A model generated the notes under the pieces. That model saw only the letters and a program-made list of their open reading frames with translations, searched no databases and was not told the DNA's origin. This document shows positions 15,499 to 25,717 of a DNA stretch of 38,524 nt, piece after piece (position 1 is the first letter of the stretch; every line of letters starts with the position of its first letter). The translations under genes and the position numbers were made by a program. Origin of the DNA: an uncultured Prevotella sp. (GTDB taxonomy: Bacteria > Bacteroidota > Bacteroidia > Bacteroidales > Bacteroidaceae); NCBI GenBank assembly GCA_905236875.1, contig CAJOQT010000047.1, forward strand, positions 1-38,524, written 5' to 3'.

Positions 15499-17820
15499 AT
15501 GAAGAATTTGGTAATTGTAGAGTCACCTGCTAAGGCTAAAACCATCGAGAAGTTTCTTGGAAAAGACTTCAAGGTGATGTCGAGCTACGGACATATCCGC
15601 GACTTGAAAAAGCGCGAGATGAGTGTAGATGTTGACACGCTGGAACCGGAATATGAGATTCCAGACGAGAAGCAGAAGCTGGTGAAAGAACTGAGGGCTT
15701 CAGCGAATAAGGCAGACAAGGTCTGGCTGGCATCCGATGAAGACCGTGAGGGAGAAGCCATCTCCTGGCACCTGTGTGAGGTGTTGGGACTTGATGAAGA
15801 GAAGACAAGCCGTATCGTATTTCATGAGATAACGAAGCCCGCCATTCTGGAAGCTATAGAGCACCCGCGCCGCCTTGACATGAACTTGGTGAATGCGCAG
15901 CAAGCTCGTCGTGTGCTTGACCGTCTGGTAGGTTTCAAGCTGTCACCAGTCCTGTGGCGTAAGGTTAAGCCGTCCCTGTCGGCAGGTCGTGTACAGAGCG
16001 TTGCCGTCAGGTTGATCGTGGAGCGTGAACGTGAAATACAAGGTTTTACGACAGAGTCCTATTACAATGTGAGCGCCATCTTTGCCGTCGTCAATGACGA
16101 TGATTCGCAGTCGGAGGTGAAGGCTGTGCTCGACAAGCGCTTCAAGACTCACGAAGAAGCTCTTGCATTCTTGGAGGCCTGCAGAGAAGCTACGTTCAAA
16201 GTTGACAATATCGTGCAGAAGCCCGTAAAACGTGCTCCTGCACCCCCCTTCACTACCTCTACCCTGCAACAGGAGGCTGCCCGCAAGCTGGGCTTTACGG
16301 TAAGCCAGACCATGATGGTGGCTCAGCGACTCTATGAAAGTGGACGTATCACTTATATGCGTACAGACTCTGTCAACCTGTCGAAGCTCTGTCTGAATGC
16401 CAGCAAGGAGGTCATCGCCAATCTGTATGGAAAAGAATATAGCAAGGTGCGTCAGTATCATACCAGTGTGAAGGGTGCCCAAGAGGCTCACGAAGCAATA
16501 CGTCCCACCTATATGGATATGATGGAGATCGAGGGTACTGTTCAGGAGAAACGTCTGTATGAGTTGATCTGGAAACGTACGGCTGCCAGTCAAATGGCTG
16601 ATGCCGAGATGGAGAAGACAACGGTTGAAATTTCCATCCACAACACGCAACAGGAAAATATGCTGTTCATTGCCCAAGGTGAGGTGGTGAAGTTCGACGG
16701 TTTCCTGAAGGTCTATCGTGAATCGAACGATGAGGAGGAGTTGCACGACGAGGAAAACAGTCATATCCTGCCACCGCTGAAGAAAGGCGAACAGCTGTTG
16801 CGCCGTGAGATTACCGCAACCGAACGTTTTAGCCAGGGTCCGCTTCGCTATACAGAAGCCTCACTGGTTCATAAGCTGGAGGAGCTGGGTATCGGTCGTC
16901 CTTCAACTTATGCGCCCACGATTTCCACCATCCAGCAACGTGAGTACGTTCAGAAAGGTGATAAGAAAGGTGATGAGCGTACTTATACCATCGACACGCT
17001 GAAAGGCAAGCAGATTACCCAGAAGCTGCGTAAGGAATTAGCAGGCTCGGAAAAAGGAAAGCTGCTGCCCACAGATATCGGTATGGTAGTCAATGACTTT
17101 CTGATGGAGTATTTCCCCGGTATCATGGACTATCACTTTACAGCCAAGGTGGAGCAAGACTTCGACAAGATTGCCGAAGGCAAGGAGAAGTGGAACGAGA
17201 TGATGGTTCATTTTTACAAGGACTTTGAGCCTACCGTAGAGAAGACACTGAGCACCCGTCAGGAGCACAAGGCTGGTGAGCGCCAGCTGGGTATTGATCC
17301 CAAGAGCGGTCGCCCAGTCTTTGTAAAGATTGGCCGTTTCGGTCCGATGGCACAGATCGGTACGCCTGAGGATAGTCAGAAACCTCAGTTTGCGCAGATA
17401 CCCAAGGACAAGAGCATGGAGTCCATCTCTCTGGAAGAAGTGCTGGAATTGTTCAAACTGCCTCGTGAGGTCGGTACCTATGAGGGACATCCGGTGATGA
17501 TTGGTGCAGGACGCTTTGGTCCATATGTCCAGCATAAGGGTAAGTATGCCTCTTTGCCCAAAGGTGCAGATCCGTTGTCGTTCAGTCTGGACGATGCAAT
17601 AGAACTCATTGGCCAGAAGCGTGATGAAGAGTCGCAGCGTCATTTGAAGACCTTCGAGGAGGATCCGAAGCTTGAAGTGCTCAAAGGCCGTTATGGTCCC
17701 TACATTGCTTACGATGGCAAGAACTTCCGTCTGCCAAAGAGTATGCACGAGCGTGCTGCCGAGCTGACATACGAGGAATGCATGAAGGTTGTCAACGCTG
17801 CCCCCGCTAAGAAATCGTAA
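15499..17820 (+). CDS. topA: DNA topoisomerase I
   Basis: A 773-aa type IA topoisomerase that relaxes negative supercoils. The Toprim domain begins LVIVESPAKAKTIEKFLG and has ASDEDREGEAISWHL; the active-site tyrosine is Y286 in RITYMRTDS; LEELGIGRPSTYAPTIS is the usual core motif. Instead of zinc fingers, the C-terminus has three repeats of the topo-C type, marked by KIGRFGPMAQIG, GAGRFGPYVQHKGKYASLP and KGRYGPYIAYDGKNFRLP, as is usual in Bacteroidetes. A -7 box lies at 15460-15467. It probably begins the transcript for aroK, speA and argB. Confidence 0.97.
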   Translation: MKNLVIVESPAKAKTIEKFLGKDFKVMSSYGHIRDLKKREMSVDVDTLEPEYEIPDEKQKLVKELRASANKADKVWLASDEDREGEAISWHLCEVLGLDEEKTSRIVFHEITKPAILEAIEHPRRLDMNLVNAQQARRVLDRLVGFKLSPVLWRKVKPSLSAGRVQSVAVRLIVEREREIQGFTTESYYNVSAIFAVVNDDDSQSEVKAVLDKRFKTHEEALAFLEACREATFKVDNIVQKPVKRAPAPPFTTSTLQQEAARKLGFTVSQTMMVAQRLYESGRITYMRTDSVNLSKLCLNASKEVIANLYGKEYSKVRQYHTSVKGAQEAHEAIRPTYMDMMEIEGTVQEKRLYELIWKRTAASQMADAEMEKTTVEISIHNTQQENMLFIAQGEVVKFDGFLKVYRESNDEEELHDEENSHILPPLKKGEQLLRREITATERFSQGPLRYTEASLVHKLEELGIGRPSTYAPTISTIQQREYVQKGDKKGDERTYTIDTLKGKQITQKLRKELAGSEKGKLLPTDIGMVVNDFLMEYFPGIMDYHFTAKVEQDFDKIAEGKEKWNEMMVHFYKDFEPTVEKTLSTRQEHKAGERQLGIDPKSGRPVFVKIGRFGPMAQIGTPEDSQKPQFAQIPKDKSMESISLEEVLELFKLPREVGTYEGHPVMIGAGRFGPYVQHKGKYASLPKGADPLSFSLDDAIELIGQKRDEESQRHLKTFEEDPKLEVLKGRYGPYIAYDGKNFRLPKSMHERAAELTYEECMKVVNAAPAKKS

Positions 17821-17834
17821 ATCGAAAATCGTAA

Positions 17835-18362
17835 ATGATCAGGATTATCCTCATTGGCTACATGGGTTCTGGAAAGACCACAGTAGGCAAGGCACTGGCC
17901 AAAGACCTGGGGCTGCAATTTTATGACCTTGACTGGTATATCGAAAGCCGTCGTCGAAAGACGGTGCCGGAGCTGTTTGCCGAACGCGGTGAGGAGGGAT
18001 TCCGCGAGATTGAACGTAACATGTTACACGAGGTGGCAGAGTTTGAGGATATCGTCCTCAGCTGTGGCGGTGGAACGCCCTGCTTCTTCGACAACATGGA
18101 CTACCTGAATGGTCAGGGCGATGTTATCTGGCTCAAGGCAGATGCTGAAGTGCTCTACCGTCATCTGCTGATGGGTAAGACGGAGCGTCCATTGCTGAAA
18201 GGGAAGTCGCCCGAGGAGCTTATCACATTCATTAGGGAACAGCTTGAGAAACGCGAACCTTTCTATTCGAAGGCAAAATACGCGCTTGATGTCAACCTGA
18301 TGGATACCTACGAAAAAATCAATATTTCAGTAACCAAAGCAAGAGAACTGCTGCAGCTATGA
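17835..18362 (+). CDS. aroK: Shikimate kinase
   Basis: A 175-aa kinase converting shikimate to shikimate 3-phosphate in aromatic amino acid synthesis. Walker A is GYMGSGKTT (8-16), the shikimate site includes DLDWYIE and FREIE, CGGGTP is the conserved turn, and TERPLLKG is the lid region. The gene follows topA by 14 bp of ATCGAAAATCGTAA-type repeat and its stop overlaps the speA start as ATGA, implying translational coupling. Length normal. Confidence 0.95.
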   Translation: MIRIILIGYMGSGKTTVGKALAKDLGLQFYDLDWYIESRRRKTVPELFAERGEEGFREIERNMLHEVAEFEDIVLSCGGGTPCFFDNMDYLNGQGDVIWLKADAEVLYRHLLMGKTERPLLKGKSPEELITFIREQLEKREPFYSKAKYALDVNLMDTYEKINISVTKARELLQL

Positions 18363-20251
18363 AGAAATGGACTATCGAAGACTCTGAAGAGCTTTACAAC
18401 ATCAATGGCTGGGGTACCAGCTATTTCGGCATTAACAGCAAGGGAAACGTCTATGTGACACCTTGCAAGGATGGCACCCAAATAGACATCCGTGAGGTGA
18501 TGGACGAGTTGTCTCTGCGTGATGTGCAGTCGCCTGTGCTGCTACGATTTCCTGACATTCTTGACAACCGCATTGAGAAAACGTGGAGTTGCTTTAAGAA
18601 GGCCAGTAAAGAGTATGAGTACAAAGGAGAGAACTATGTGGTCTATCCCATCAAGGTGAACCAGATGCAGCCTGTGGTCGAAGAGATTATTTCACATGGC
18701 AGGAAGTTCAATCTGGGACTGGAGGCTGGCTCAAAGCCTGAGTTGCATGCCGTCATTGCTATGCAGTGCCAGAGCGACAGTATCATCATCTGCAACGGTT
18801 ACAAGGACTTGAGCTATATTGAACTGGCTCTATTAGCCCAGAAGATGGGCAAGCAGATATTCATTGTTGTGGAGAAGATGAACGAGTTGGAACTGATTGC
18901 CAAGGTTGCCAAGAAACTCAACGTACGTCCCAACATCGGCATCCGCATCAAACTGGCCAGCAGCGGTAGTGGCAAGTGGGAAGAGAGCGGCGGAGACTCG
19001 TCAAAGTTCGGTCTGACCAGTGCCCAGCTGTTGGAAGCACTCGAGATGCTCGACAAAAAGGATATGCGCGACTGTCTGCGACTCATCCATTTCCACATTG
19101 GTAGCCAGATTACGAAGATACGTCGCATTCAGACCGCCCTGCGCGAAGCCTCGCAGTTCTATATCCAACTGCACAAGATGGGGTATAACGTTGACTTCGT
19201 GGACTGCGGCGGTGGACTGGGTGTTGACTATGATGGTACACGATCCCCGTCGAGTGAGAGTTCTGTTAATTACAGCATTCAGGAGTATGTCAACGACTGT
19301 ATCTATACGTTTGTTGAGGCAGCCAACAAGAACGACCTGCCACATCCGAATATCATCACGGAGAGCGGACGTTCGCTGGCAGCACACCACTCCGTCCTCG
19401 TTATCGATGTGCTGGAGACAGCGTCCCTGCCCGAGATGCCAGAGGAGTTTGAACCGGATCCGGACAGTCATCAGCTGGTAAAAGACCTGTATGACATCTG
19501 GGATAACCTGTCACCCCGTAACATCCTGGAAGACTGGCACGATGCAGAACAGATACGCGAAGAGGTGCTGAATCTGTTTGCACATGGCATTGTCGATCTG
19601 AAGACAAGAGCAGAGATAGAAGCTATGTACTGGAGTGTGTGTCATGAGATAAATGCCTTGGCCAAGAACCTCAAACATGTACCAGAGGAGCTGATGAACA
19701 TCGATAAGCTGTTAGCTGACAAGTACTTCTGTAACTTCTCGCTGTTCCAGAGTCTCAGTGACTCATGGGCGATTGACCAGCTGTTCCCCATCATGCCTGT
19801 ACAACGGCTTAACGAACGTCCTACCCGTAATGCTACATTGCAGGACATCACCTGTGACTCGGACGGCAAGATAGCGAACTTTGTTACGAACCGACACAAC
19901 TCGCATTCGCTGCCCGTTCATCCCCTACGTAAGAATGAACCTTATTATTTGGGTGTATTCCTCGTAGGTGCCTATCAGGAGATTCTGGGTGACATGCATA
20001 ACCTGTTTGGTGATACGACGGCTGTACATATTTCTGTCAAAGACGGCAACTATCATATTGACCAGATCATAGACGGCGAAACGGTTGCCGAAGTGCTGGA
20101 ATACGTGCAGTATGAGCCCAAGAAGCTTGTCCGCCAGCTGGAAATATGGGTTGCCAAGAGCGTTAAACAGGGTAAGATTACCCTCGAAGAGGGAAAAGAG
20201 TTCCTCTCAAACTATCGCAGCGGTCTCTATGGATACACCTATTTAGAGTAA
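18359..20251 (+). CDS. speA: Biosynthetic arginine decarboxylase
   Basis: A 630-aa PLP-dependent fold-III decarboxylase that turns arginine into agmatine, the first step of agmatine-route polyamine synthesis. The PLP lysine is K99 in VYPIKVNQMQPV; HFHIGSQI and DCGGGLGVDYDGT bind the cofactor phosphate; a long helical insert (about 360-460) is characteristic of SpeA. The start overlaps aroK by four bases. argB follows 27 bp later, so arginine synthesis and use are side by side. Length and motifs are typical. Confidence 0.95.
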   Translation: MKKWTIEDSEELYNINGWGTSYFGINSKGNVYVTPCKDGTQIDIREVMDELSLRDVQSPVLLRFPDILDNRIEKTWSCFKKASKEYEYKGENYVVYPIKVNQMQPVVEEIISHGRKFNLGLEAGSKPELHAVIAMQCQSDSIIICNGYKDLSYIELALLAQKMGKQIFIVVEKMNELELIAKVAKKLNVRPNIGIRIKLASSGSGKWEESGGDSSKFGLTSAQLLEALEMLDKKDMRDCLRLIHFHIGSQITKIRRIQTALREASQFYIQLHKMGYNVDFVDCGGGLGVDYDGTRSPSSESSVNYSIQEYVNDCIYTFVEAANKNDLPHPNIITESGRSLAAHHSVLVIDVLETASLPEMPEEFEPDPDSHQLVKDLYDIWDNLSPRNILEDWHDAEQIREEVLNLFAHGIVDLKTRAEIEAMYWSVCHEINALAKNLKHVPEELMNIDKLLADKYFCNFSLFQSLSDSWAIDQLFPIMPVQRLNERPTRNATLQDITCDSDGKIANFVTNRHNSHSLPVHPLRKNEPYYLGVFLVGAYQEILGDMHNLFGDTTAVHISVKDGNYHIDQIIDGETVAEVLEYVQYEPKKLVRQLEIWVAKSVKQGKITLEEGKEFLSNYRSGLYGYTYLE

Positions 20252-20278
20252 AAAGTAAAGAATTTGCTATCTTATAAC

Positions 20279-21076
20279 ATGAAAGAAAAGCTAACCATAA
20301 TCAAGGTGGGTGGAGCTGTAGTTGAGGATGAACTACAGCTCTCTCAGTTATTACGCGACTTCAGTGCCATCGAAGGACACAAGGTTCTTGTGCATGGTGG
20401 CGGTCGTAAAGCCACGAAGATGGCCGAGCGTTTAGGAATTGAGACGAAGATGGTGAACGGACGGCGTATCACTGATGCCGAAATGCTCGAAGTAGTGACT
20501 ATGGTCTATGGCGGACTGGTCAACAAGAACCTTGTTGCACGACTGCAAGCCAATGGTGTCAATGCACTGGGACTGACAGGTGCCGATGGTGATGCCATAC
20601 GCAGTCACCGCCGCCCTCCCCTCGTCATCGACGGTTCATCCGTCGATTATGGTTTTGTCGGCGATGTGGACTATGGTAATGGGGATATGCTTAACCGCCT
20701 CATTGAGGCAGGCATCACCCCCGTGATGGCTCCACTGACGCATGACGGCGAAGGTCATATTCTCAACACTAATGCCGACACGATTGCCTCTGAAACTGCC
20801 AAGGCCCTGGCTCCCTACTATGATGTGACACTCATCTTCTCGTTTGAGAAAAAAGGGGTCTTGAGCAATTCCGATGACGAGGAGAGTGTCATCCCACGCA
20901 TTACTCGTGAGGATTTCGAACGCTATAAGGCCGATGGTACTGTCTCTGGCGGCATGTTACCTAAGATAGAGAATGCCTTGGCTGCAGTAGATGCAGGCGT
21001 CTGTCGTGTTATTATCACACATGCTACCGCAATTGACGGACTTCACGGAACGGTGATTGAAGAATTGAAAAATTGA
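20279..21076 (+). CDS. argB: Acetylglutamate kinase family (N-acyl-glutamate kinase)
   Basis: A 265-aa amino-acid kinase for the second step of arginine biosynthesis. Motifs: IIKVGGAVVED, VLVHGGGRKATKMAERLG, LGLTGADGDAI, and LNTNADTIASETAKAL near the ATP site. ATG at 20279 (MKEKLTIIKVGG) is preferred over a TTG five codons upstream. Some Bacteroidetes make arginine through N-succinylated intermediates, so the true substrate could be N-succinylglutamate; this cannot be decided from the kinase alone. It lies between speA and an ECF sigma gene. Confidence 0.92.
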   Translation: MKEKLTIIKVGGAVVEDELQLSQLLRDFSAIEGHKVLVHGGGRKATKMAERLGIETKMVNGRRITDAEMLEVVTMVYGGLVNKNLVARLQANGVNALGLTGADGDAIRSHRRPPLVIDGSSVDYGFVGDVDYGNGDMLNRLIEAGITPVMAPLTHDGEGHILNTNADTIASETAKALAPYYDVTLIFSFEKKGVLSNSDDEESVIPRITREDFERYKADGTVSGGMLPKIENALAAVDAGVCRVIITHATAIDGLHGTVIEELKN

Positions 21077-21092
21077 AGAATAAGAAAGTCTG

Positions 21093-21608
21093 ATGACAAG
21101 GAGTTTCCAAACCGACGTGCTGCCGCTGAAGAACGAGCTCTTCAGGCTGGCACTCCGCATTACCATGAACCGTGCGGAGGCAGAGGATGTGGTGCAGGAA
21201 ACAATGATTAAGGTATGGAACCGACGTGACGAGTGGGAACAGATAGAATCCATGGAGGCGTTCTGCCTCACTATCTGTAGGAATCTCTCGCTTGACAAGT
21301 TGCGTCGCATGGACAATCAGACGGAGACACTCGAGGCTGGTCATGACCCTTGGGACAGTAGCTACGGTTCAAACCCTGAAGAACAGGTCATGCAGCGCGA
21401 CAGGGTGATGATTGTCAGGCAACTTATCAGCCAACTGCCAGAGAAGCAGCGTAGTTGTATGCAATTGCGCGACATTGAAGGCAAGACCTATAAAGACATT
21501 GCCAACATCATGAACATTAGCGAGGAACAGGTGAAAATCAACATCTTCCGAGCCCGTCAGACCATTAAAGAACAATTCCGGAAAACAGAAAAATATGAGA
21601 GAACATAA
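21093..21608 (+). CDS. ECF-type RNA polymerase sigma factor
   Basis: A 171-aa ECF sigma factor. Region 2 contains RAEAEDVVQETMIKVWNRRD and region 4 the helix-turn-helix QLRDIEGKTYKDIANIMNIS followed by EEQVKINIFRARQTIKE. No extra domains. It starts 16 bp after argB and is followed 73 bp later by a single-pass membrane protein that is probably its partner. Signal and regulon are unknown. Confidence 0.93.
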   Translation: MTRSFQTDVLPLKNELFRLALRITMNRAEAEDVVQETMIKVWNRRDEWEQIESMEAFCLTICRNLSLDKLRRMDNQTETLEAGHDPWDSSYGSNPEEQVMQRDRVMIVRQLISQLPEKQRSCMQLRDIEGKTYKDIANIMNISEEQVKINIFRARQTIKEQFRKTEKYERT

Positions 21609-21681
21609 AAAAGTAGCAGTTTGCTGTAACTTTCTTTTGTGACAAACGTCATTGTTTATAGAGAACCCTTAAAATACGGTT

Positions 21682-22167
21682 ATGGATTATAAGTACATCG
21701 AACAGCTCTTGGAACGCTACTTCGCAGTAGAGACTACCCTCGAAGAAGAGGAAATACTGCGAGCTTTCTTCAGTCAGAAGGAGATTCCTGCTGGCATGGA
21801 GAAATACCGCGACCTGTTTGCTTTTCAGCTGACAGAACGCCAGGAGGCACCTCTGGGCGATGACTTTGACCGTCGTATTCTGTCTATGGTAGCTGACGTC
21901 CAGCCCGTTAAGGCTCGTGAAATCAGTCTGAGTCAGCGTCTGATGCCGCTCTTCAAGGCTGCTGCCGTTGTTGCTATCTTCCTCACACTGGGACAGGCTG
22001 CGCAGACACCATGGGATGCCAGCTGGAACAATCAGGGCACAGAATATGTCGTGGGTTATCAGCAACAGGTTGATACAATCAATGTCACGCCTATTCAGGC
22101 CGAGAACATCAGCGACATACCTGTGGATAGTGTAAAGGTCATACCTGAATCACTGCCCAAAGACTAA
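21682..22167 (+). CDS. Single-pass membrane protein, probable anti-sigma partner
   Basis: A 161-aa protein of a type often found beside ECF sigma genes in Prevotella. Residues 1-80 are helical and acidic (YIEQLLERYFAVETTLEEEE), suited to bind a sigma factor in the cytoplasm; residues about 90-107 (PLFKAAAVVAIFLTLGQA) are one membrane segment; the 50-residue C-terminus would be periplasmic. I see no conserved zinc motif. Position after the sigma gene and topology suggest anti-sigma activity; this is inference. Confidence 0.7.
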   Translation: MDYKYIEQLLERYFAVETTLEEEEILRAFFSQKEIPAGMEKYRDLFAFQLTERQEAPLGDDFDRRILSMVADVQPVKAREISLSQRLMPLFKAAAVVAIFLTLGQAAQTPWDASWNNQGTEYVVGYQQQVDTINVTPIQAENISDIPVDSVKVIPESLPKD

Positions 22168-22283
22168 AATACAACATGTAATTTCTATGCTTTCTCTATA
22201 AATAATCATGTTTAGTAAAACACAAAAGAAACTGTGAAGTTTCAATTCTCTCAAATTTTTCATAACATACTAACGTAGAAGTA

Positions 22284-22320
22284 AAGCCATCGTCGAAACG
22301 TCGGCGATGGCTTCTTCGTT
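22284..22320 (+). terminator. Intrinsic terminator after the sigma/anti-sigma pair
   Basis: AAGCCATCG (22284-22292) pairs with CGATGGCTT (22305-22313), followed by the T-rich TCTTCGTTTTA. Confidence 0.7.
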
Positions 22321-22407
22321 TTATCCGGAAGACATTGAGAGAGGCTTCTTTATTCGTCACTAAATTAAAAAATGTTTCAAAGTACATGAATTGTCAGTTT
22401 TTTTTCT

Positions 22408-22415
22408 TACTTTTG
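22408..22415 (+). promoter_or_regulatory. -7 box before the PSD-like lipoprotein gene
   Basis: TACTTTTG matches the Bacteroidetes -7 consensus. The GTG start is only 20 bp downstream, so the leader would be very short. No good -33 TTTG is seen. Confidence 0.5.
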
Positions 22416-22434
22416 CATACTCAATTGACACGTC

Positions 22435-23706
22435 GTGAAGAAGTTAACACTGTATCTATGGTTATTTATAGTCCTGCTACTGGAAGGTGGGATGCTGGTG
22501 TCATGTGCCAACGATGACGAAGAAGAGCGACAACAGCCTGAAACAGAGCACTCTGAAGCAACGAGGGCGTTGATGCGTATCTGTGAGGAAAATCAGGAAG
22601 TGAGGTCCTTACTGGAACATGCTATCGCACAGGCTGCCGCCATCAACCCAGACCGCAACTACAATCCGGCGCAGACACTGACGGAGTTTTATGACTTCAT
22701 TGACTGGAATGTACGTCATTTGCCGTGGGACGTGATGATACATCCGGCTCCCAATGATTATGGGCGCTCCCTCTATGGACGTACTGATCAAGGCGTTGGT
22801 TATTTCTGGTTTATAGTTGATCAGCCGCTTGAAGAACTGCGCGACTGTGGATTCTTCTATCCTACTGTGGAGTTTGTAGAGCCTTTTTCCACATGGCTAT
22901 CTACCTATAGCAACACTTGGGGTGATTGGCTGGACACGGAAGAAAGTTGGAACGATACCTACTACGCGATGGTGGCTAACGACGAAGACTGGGGATTGAC
23001 GAAAGGCTGGTATGGCCAAGGCAACCAGTGGCGTACGTTCAATGAGTTCTTTGCCCGCAGGCTGGCCTCTCCCGACATGCGTCCCATTGCCGATGTGGAG
23101 GTGGTGGCACCAGTGGATTCATGGCCAAAGAAGACTTGGAAGATTGACGACAACAACCAGCTGGTATATGATGACTTGCAGATCAAGACCGCTAAGATAT
23201 CAGATATCGCCCAGCTCATCGGGCGTGACTCGCGATACTGCGAGGCCTTTGCCGGTGGTACTCTTACCCACACGTTTCTGGATGTAAACTGTTACCACCG
23301 CTATCACGCTCCTGTTGATGGTGTTTTACGTGAGTTACGTACCATTCCGGGCGTATCAGCAGGAGGTGGCTACACACTGTGGGACAATGAGCAGAAGCTC
23401 TATTATTATGTCAACGACGTGGGTTTCCAGATGGTGGAGACACGTTCATGTGCTATTATCGAAACGGCTGACTATGGTCTGGTAGCCATGTTACCTGTCG
23501 GCATGTCGCAGATATGCAGTGTCAACTGGGTTCCTGAACTCACCGTAGGACAGTCGTTGAAGCGGGGTGACGAGATGGGTTACTTCATGTTTGGAGGCTC
23601 TGATATCGTATTGTTGTTTCAGCGGGGAGTAGAGGTTGAACTCCTACACGACGGCAACCTGTTGCTGATGGGTGAAGGATATGCGAGACTGACAGTAAAG
23701 AACTGA
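22435..23706 (+). CDS. Phosphatidylserine decarboxylase-like surface lipoprotein
   Basis: A 423-aa lipoprotein with a PSD-family catalytic domain. The signal peptide ends in the lipobox LVSC; the next residues (ANDDEEER) are acidic, like the export signal that sends Bacteroidetes lipoproteins to the cell surface. The C-terminal half has TFNEFFARRL, APVDS (D228), HRYHAP (H288, H291) and GYFMFGGSDIVLLF (S389), matching the Asp-His-Ser triad and the serine that self-cleaves to form the pyruvoyl group in PSD enzymes. Ordinary bacterial PSD is an inner-membrane, cytoplasm-facing enzyme without a lipobox, so this is an extracytoplasmic relative acting on another amino acid or on external lipid; substrate unknown. 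The start is GTG. A SpoIIE-type phosphatase gene follows 16 bp later. Confidence 0.82.
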   Translation: MKKLTLYLWLFIVLLLEGGMLVSCANDDEEERQQPETEHSEATRALMRICEENQEVRSLLEHAIAQAAAINPDRNYNPAQTLTEFYDFIDWNVRHLPWDVMIHPAPNDYGRSLYGRTDQGVGYFWFIVDQPLEELRDCGFFYPTVEFVEPFSTWLSTYSNTWGDWLDTEESWNDTYYAMVANDEDWGLTKGWYGQGNQWRTFNEFFARRLASPDMRPIADVEVVAPVDSWPKKTWKIDDNNQLVYDDLQIKTAKISDIAQLIGRDSRYCEAFAGGTLTHTFLDVNCYHRYHAPVDGVLRELRTIPGVSAGGGYTLWDNEQKLYYYVNDVGFQMVETRSCAIIETADYGLVAMLPVGMSQICSVNWVPELTVGQSLKRGDEMGYFMFGGSDIVLLFQRGVEVELLHDGNLLLMGEGYARLTVKN

Positions 23707-23722
23707 AAGAAAAGGACGAAAA

Positions 23723-25717
23723 ATGTGCCTGAATAAATATCTGTTTAAAATAAGCGGCTCGGTAGCAACACGTACTACAATTGTCGTGTTGATACTGACA
23801 TCGGTCATTGTGCTGATTTCTGGTATCTGGCAAGCAGTACATGTACGTGATATTGTGGCTTCTGAAATGGACAGATCGGCAAAAAACTCTATACAGTCAG
23901 CCATCAAGGTCATTGAAAATCGCGTAACATGTATAGAGACGGCTGTAGAAACGGCAGCATCGTATGCCAATATGTTCGCGACAAGCGAGTCGTCGAACTA
24001 TCGGCTGCTGGAGCGTCTGATTGTTGCCAACAAGGATATCTCGGCTGTAACGCTGATGTACCGGGCCGATTATTTCCCTTCAAAGGGCCGATATTATGCG
24101 CCTACTATCACCCGTCATCCCGTCAGTGGCAAATTGGAAGAGGACGAGATTGGTGGTCCTGAATATGACTTCTGCTATTTGGAGACAGACAGCAACTGGG
24201 TCTATACGACTAAATTGGACAAGGGCTACTGGTGTCTGCCATACGTTGACTCCATCTCAACAAAACGTGCTATGGTCTCTTACTCTGTTCCGCTGCACGA
24301 TGACAACGACAGCATCTATGCTATCTTGTGCGCAGATGTTGACCTGCATTGGGTGCAGGATATTGTGGAAGAGGCTAAACCCTACAATTATTGTGACTTC
24401 ATTGTAATGAGCCGTGACTCGCAGTACATCTGTCATCCTAATCCGCAGTGGATACTCGCCAGAAATGTTATCAGCTATGCCAAACAGAAGCAAGACACGG
24501 CTTTCCTGAATCTGGCAGATCGGATGCTGCGACGGCAAAGTGGAAACGATACGCTGGAGATGAGTGAAGCGAACGAAGATGGCTTGTCGTTGACAAACCG
24601 GACATCCGACCAGATTGCTTTCTTCGCACCAGTCAGTAGTGTGTTGTGGTCCATCTGTTTCCTGATACCTGAGGACGAAATCATGTCGAGTGTGAATAGT
24701 CTGACCAGATATATGATGCTTATTATGGTTTTGCTGCAGGTTGTCATAGCCATCGTACTCTATAAGGTCATCCATTTTCAGCTGCGTCCCCTGACAGTTT
24801 TGGCAGAGTCAACACGTGATGTGGCACAGGGACATTTCGATGCAAAACTGCCAGCCATCTATAGTAACGACGAAATTGGTCACCTTCGTGACTCGTTCAA
24901 GGAGATGCAGGCATCGCTGTCAAAGTATGTGGAGGAGCTGCAGACTACGACGGCACAAAAGGCTTCTATGGAGAACGAGCTGAACATTGCCACAAATATC
25001 CAGATGTCGATGTTGCCCAAGGTCTTCCCGCCTTATCCCGACCGCAAAGACATTGACATCTTTGGTTCGCAGACTCCCGCCAAAGCGGTAGGAGGCGATC
25101 TCTTCGACTTCTTCATCCGCGACGAGAAACTGTTTTTCTGTATTGGTGACGTATCAGGAAAAGGTGTGCCGGCTGCCTTGGTGATGGCTGTCACATGTAC
25201 CCGCTTCCGTATCATATCTGCCCAGGAGTCGCACCCCGCACGGATTGTCAAAACCATTAATGACATGATGGCTCCTGATAATGATACCAATATGTTCGTG
25301 ACGTTATTTGTTGGCGTGCTTGACCTGAAAACAGGCCAACTGTGTTACTCTAACGCAGGACATGATGCTCCGCTACTGTTTAAGTCACTAATCGCTCTTC
25401 AGGAGCCAAAGTCCCTGAAGGTTGACCCGAACCTGCCGGTGGGTATCATACCCGACTGGGAGTTTACGGAACAGGAGGAACACATAGAACCACAAGACAT
25501 ACTTTTCTTCTATACGGACGGACTGACAGAGGCAGAAGATGTCAGTTGTGCACAGTTTGGCTTACAGCGTATCATCGATGTCATCAAAGCATCAGTGACC
25601 ATTAGCCCACAGACCATCATTGAAGAAATGAAGACTGCAGTCCGTCAGTTTGTTGGCGAGGTTGAGCAGAGCGACGACCTGACCATGCTGGCCATAGAAT
25701 ACCGAAACAAAGAATGA
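23723..25717 (+). CDS. Membrane sensor SpoIIE/RsbU-type PP2C phosphatase
   Basis: A 664-aa sensor phosphatase. Order: membrane helix 18-38, an extracytoplasmic Cache-like sensor (about 40-325), membrane helix about 327-348, a HAMP linker ([20 protein letters not shown]), a short coiled coil (about 395-420), then the SpoIIE phosphatase domain (about 430-664) with [46 protein letters not shown] and [12 protein letters not shown]. Such proteins dephosphorylate anti-sigma antagonists in partner-switching pathways when the sensor is occupied. No STAS protein or anti-sigma kinase gene is in the window. Its stop overlaps the sufB start (ATGA), coupling it to iron-sulfur assembly genes. Architecture confident; signal and target unknown. 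Confidence 0.9.
   Translation: MCLNKYLFKISGSVATRTTIVVLILTSVIVLISGIWQAVHVRDIVASEMDRSAKNSIQSAIKVIENRVTCIETAVETAASYANMFATSESSNYRLLERLIVANKDISAVTLMYRADYFPSKGRYYAPTITRHPVSGKLEEDEIGGPEYDFCYLETDSNWVYTTKLDKGYWCLPYVDSISTKRAMVSYSVPLHDDNDSIYAILCADVDLHWVQDIVEEAKPYNYCDFIVMSRDSQYICHPNPQWILARNVISYAKQKQDTAFLNLADRMLRRQSGNDTLEMSEANEDGLSLTNRTSDQIAFFAPVSSVLWSICFLIPEDEIMSSVNSLTRYMMLIMVLLQVVIAIVLYKVIHFQLRPLTVLAESTRDVAQGHFDAKLPAIYSNDEIGHLRDSFKEMQASLSKYVEELQTTTAQKASMENELNIATNIQMSMLPKVFPPYPDRKDIDIFGSQTPAKAVGGDLFDFFIRDEKLFFCIGDVSGKGVPAALVMAVTCTRFRIISAQESHPARIVKTINDMMAPDNDTNMFVTLFVGVLDLKTGQLCYSNAGHDAPLLFKSLIALQEPKSLKVDPNLPVGIIPDWEFTEQEEHIEPQDILFFYTDGLTEAEDVSCAQFGLQRIIDVIKASVTISPQTIIEEMKTAVRQFVGEVEQSDDLTMLAIEYRNKE

Larger units (their letters stand above)
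22168..22434. other. Intergenic region with terminator and promoter
   Basis: A 267-bp AT-rich spacer. It holds the terminator at 22284-22320 and a -7 box at 22408-22415; nothing else stands out. Confidence 0.6.
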
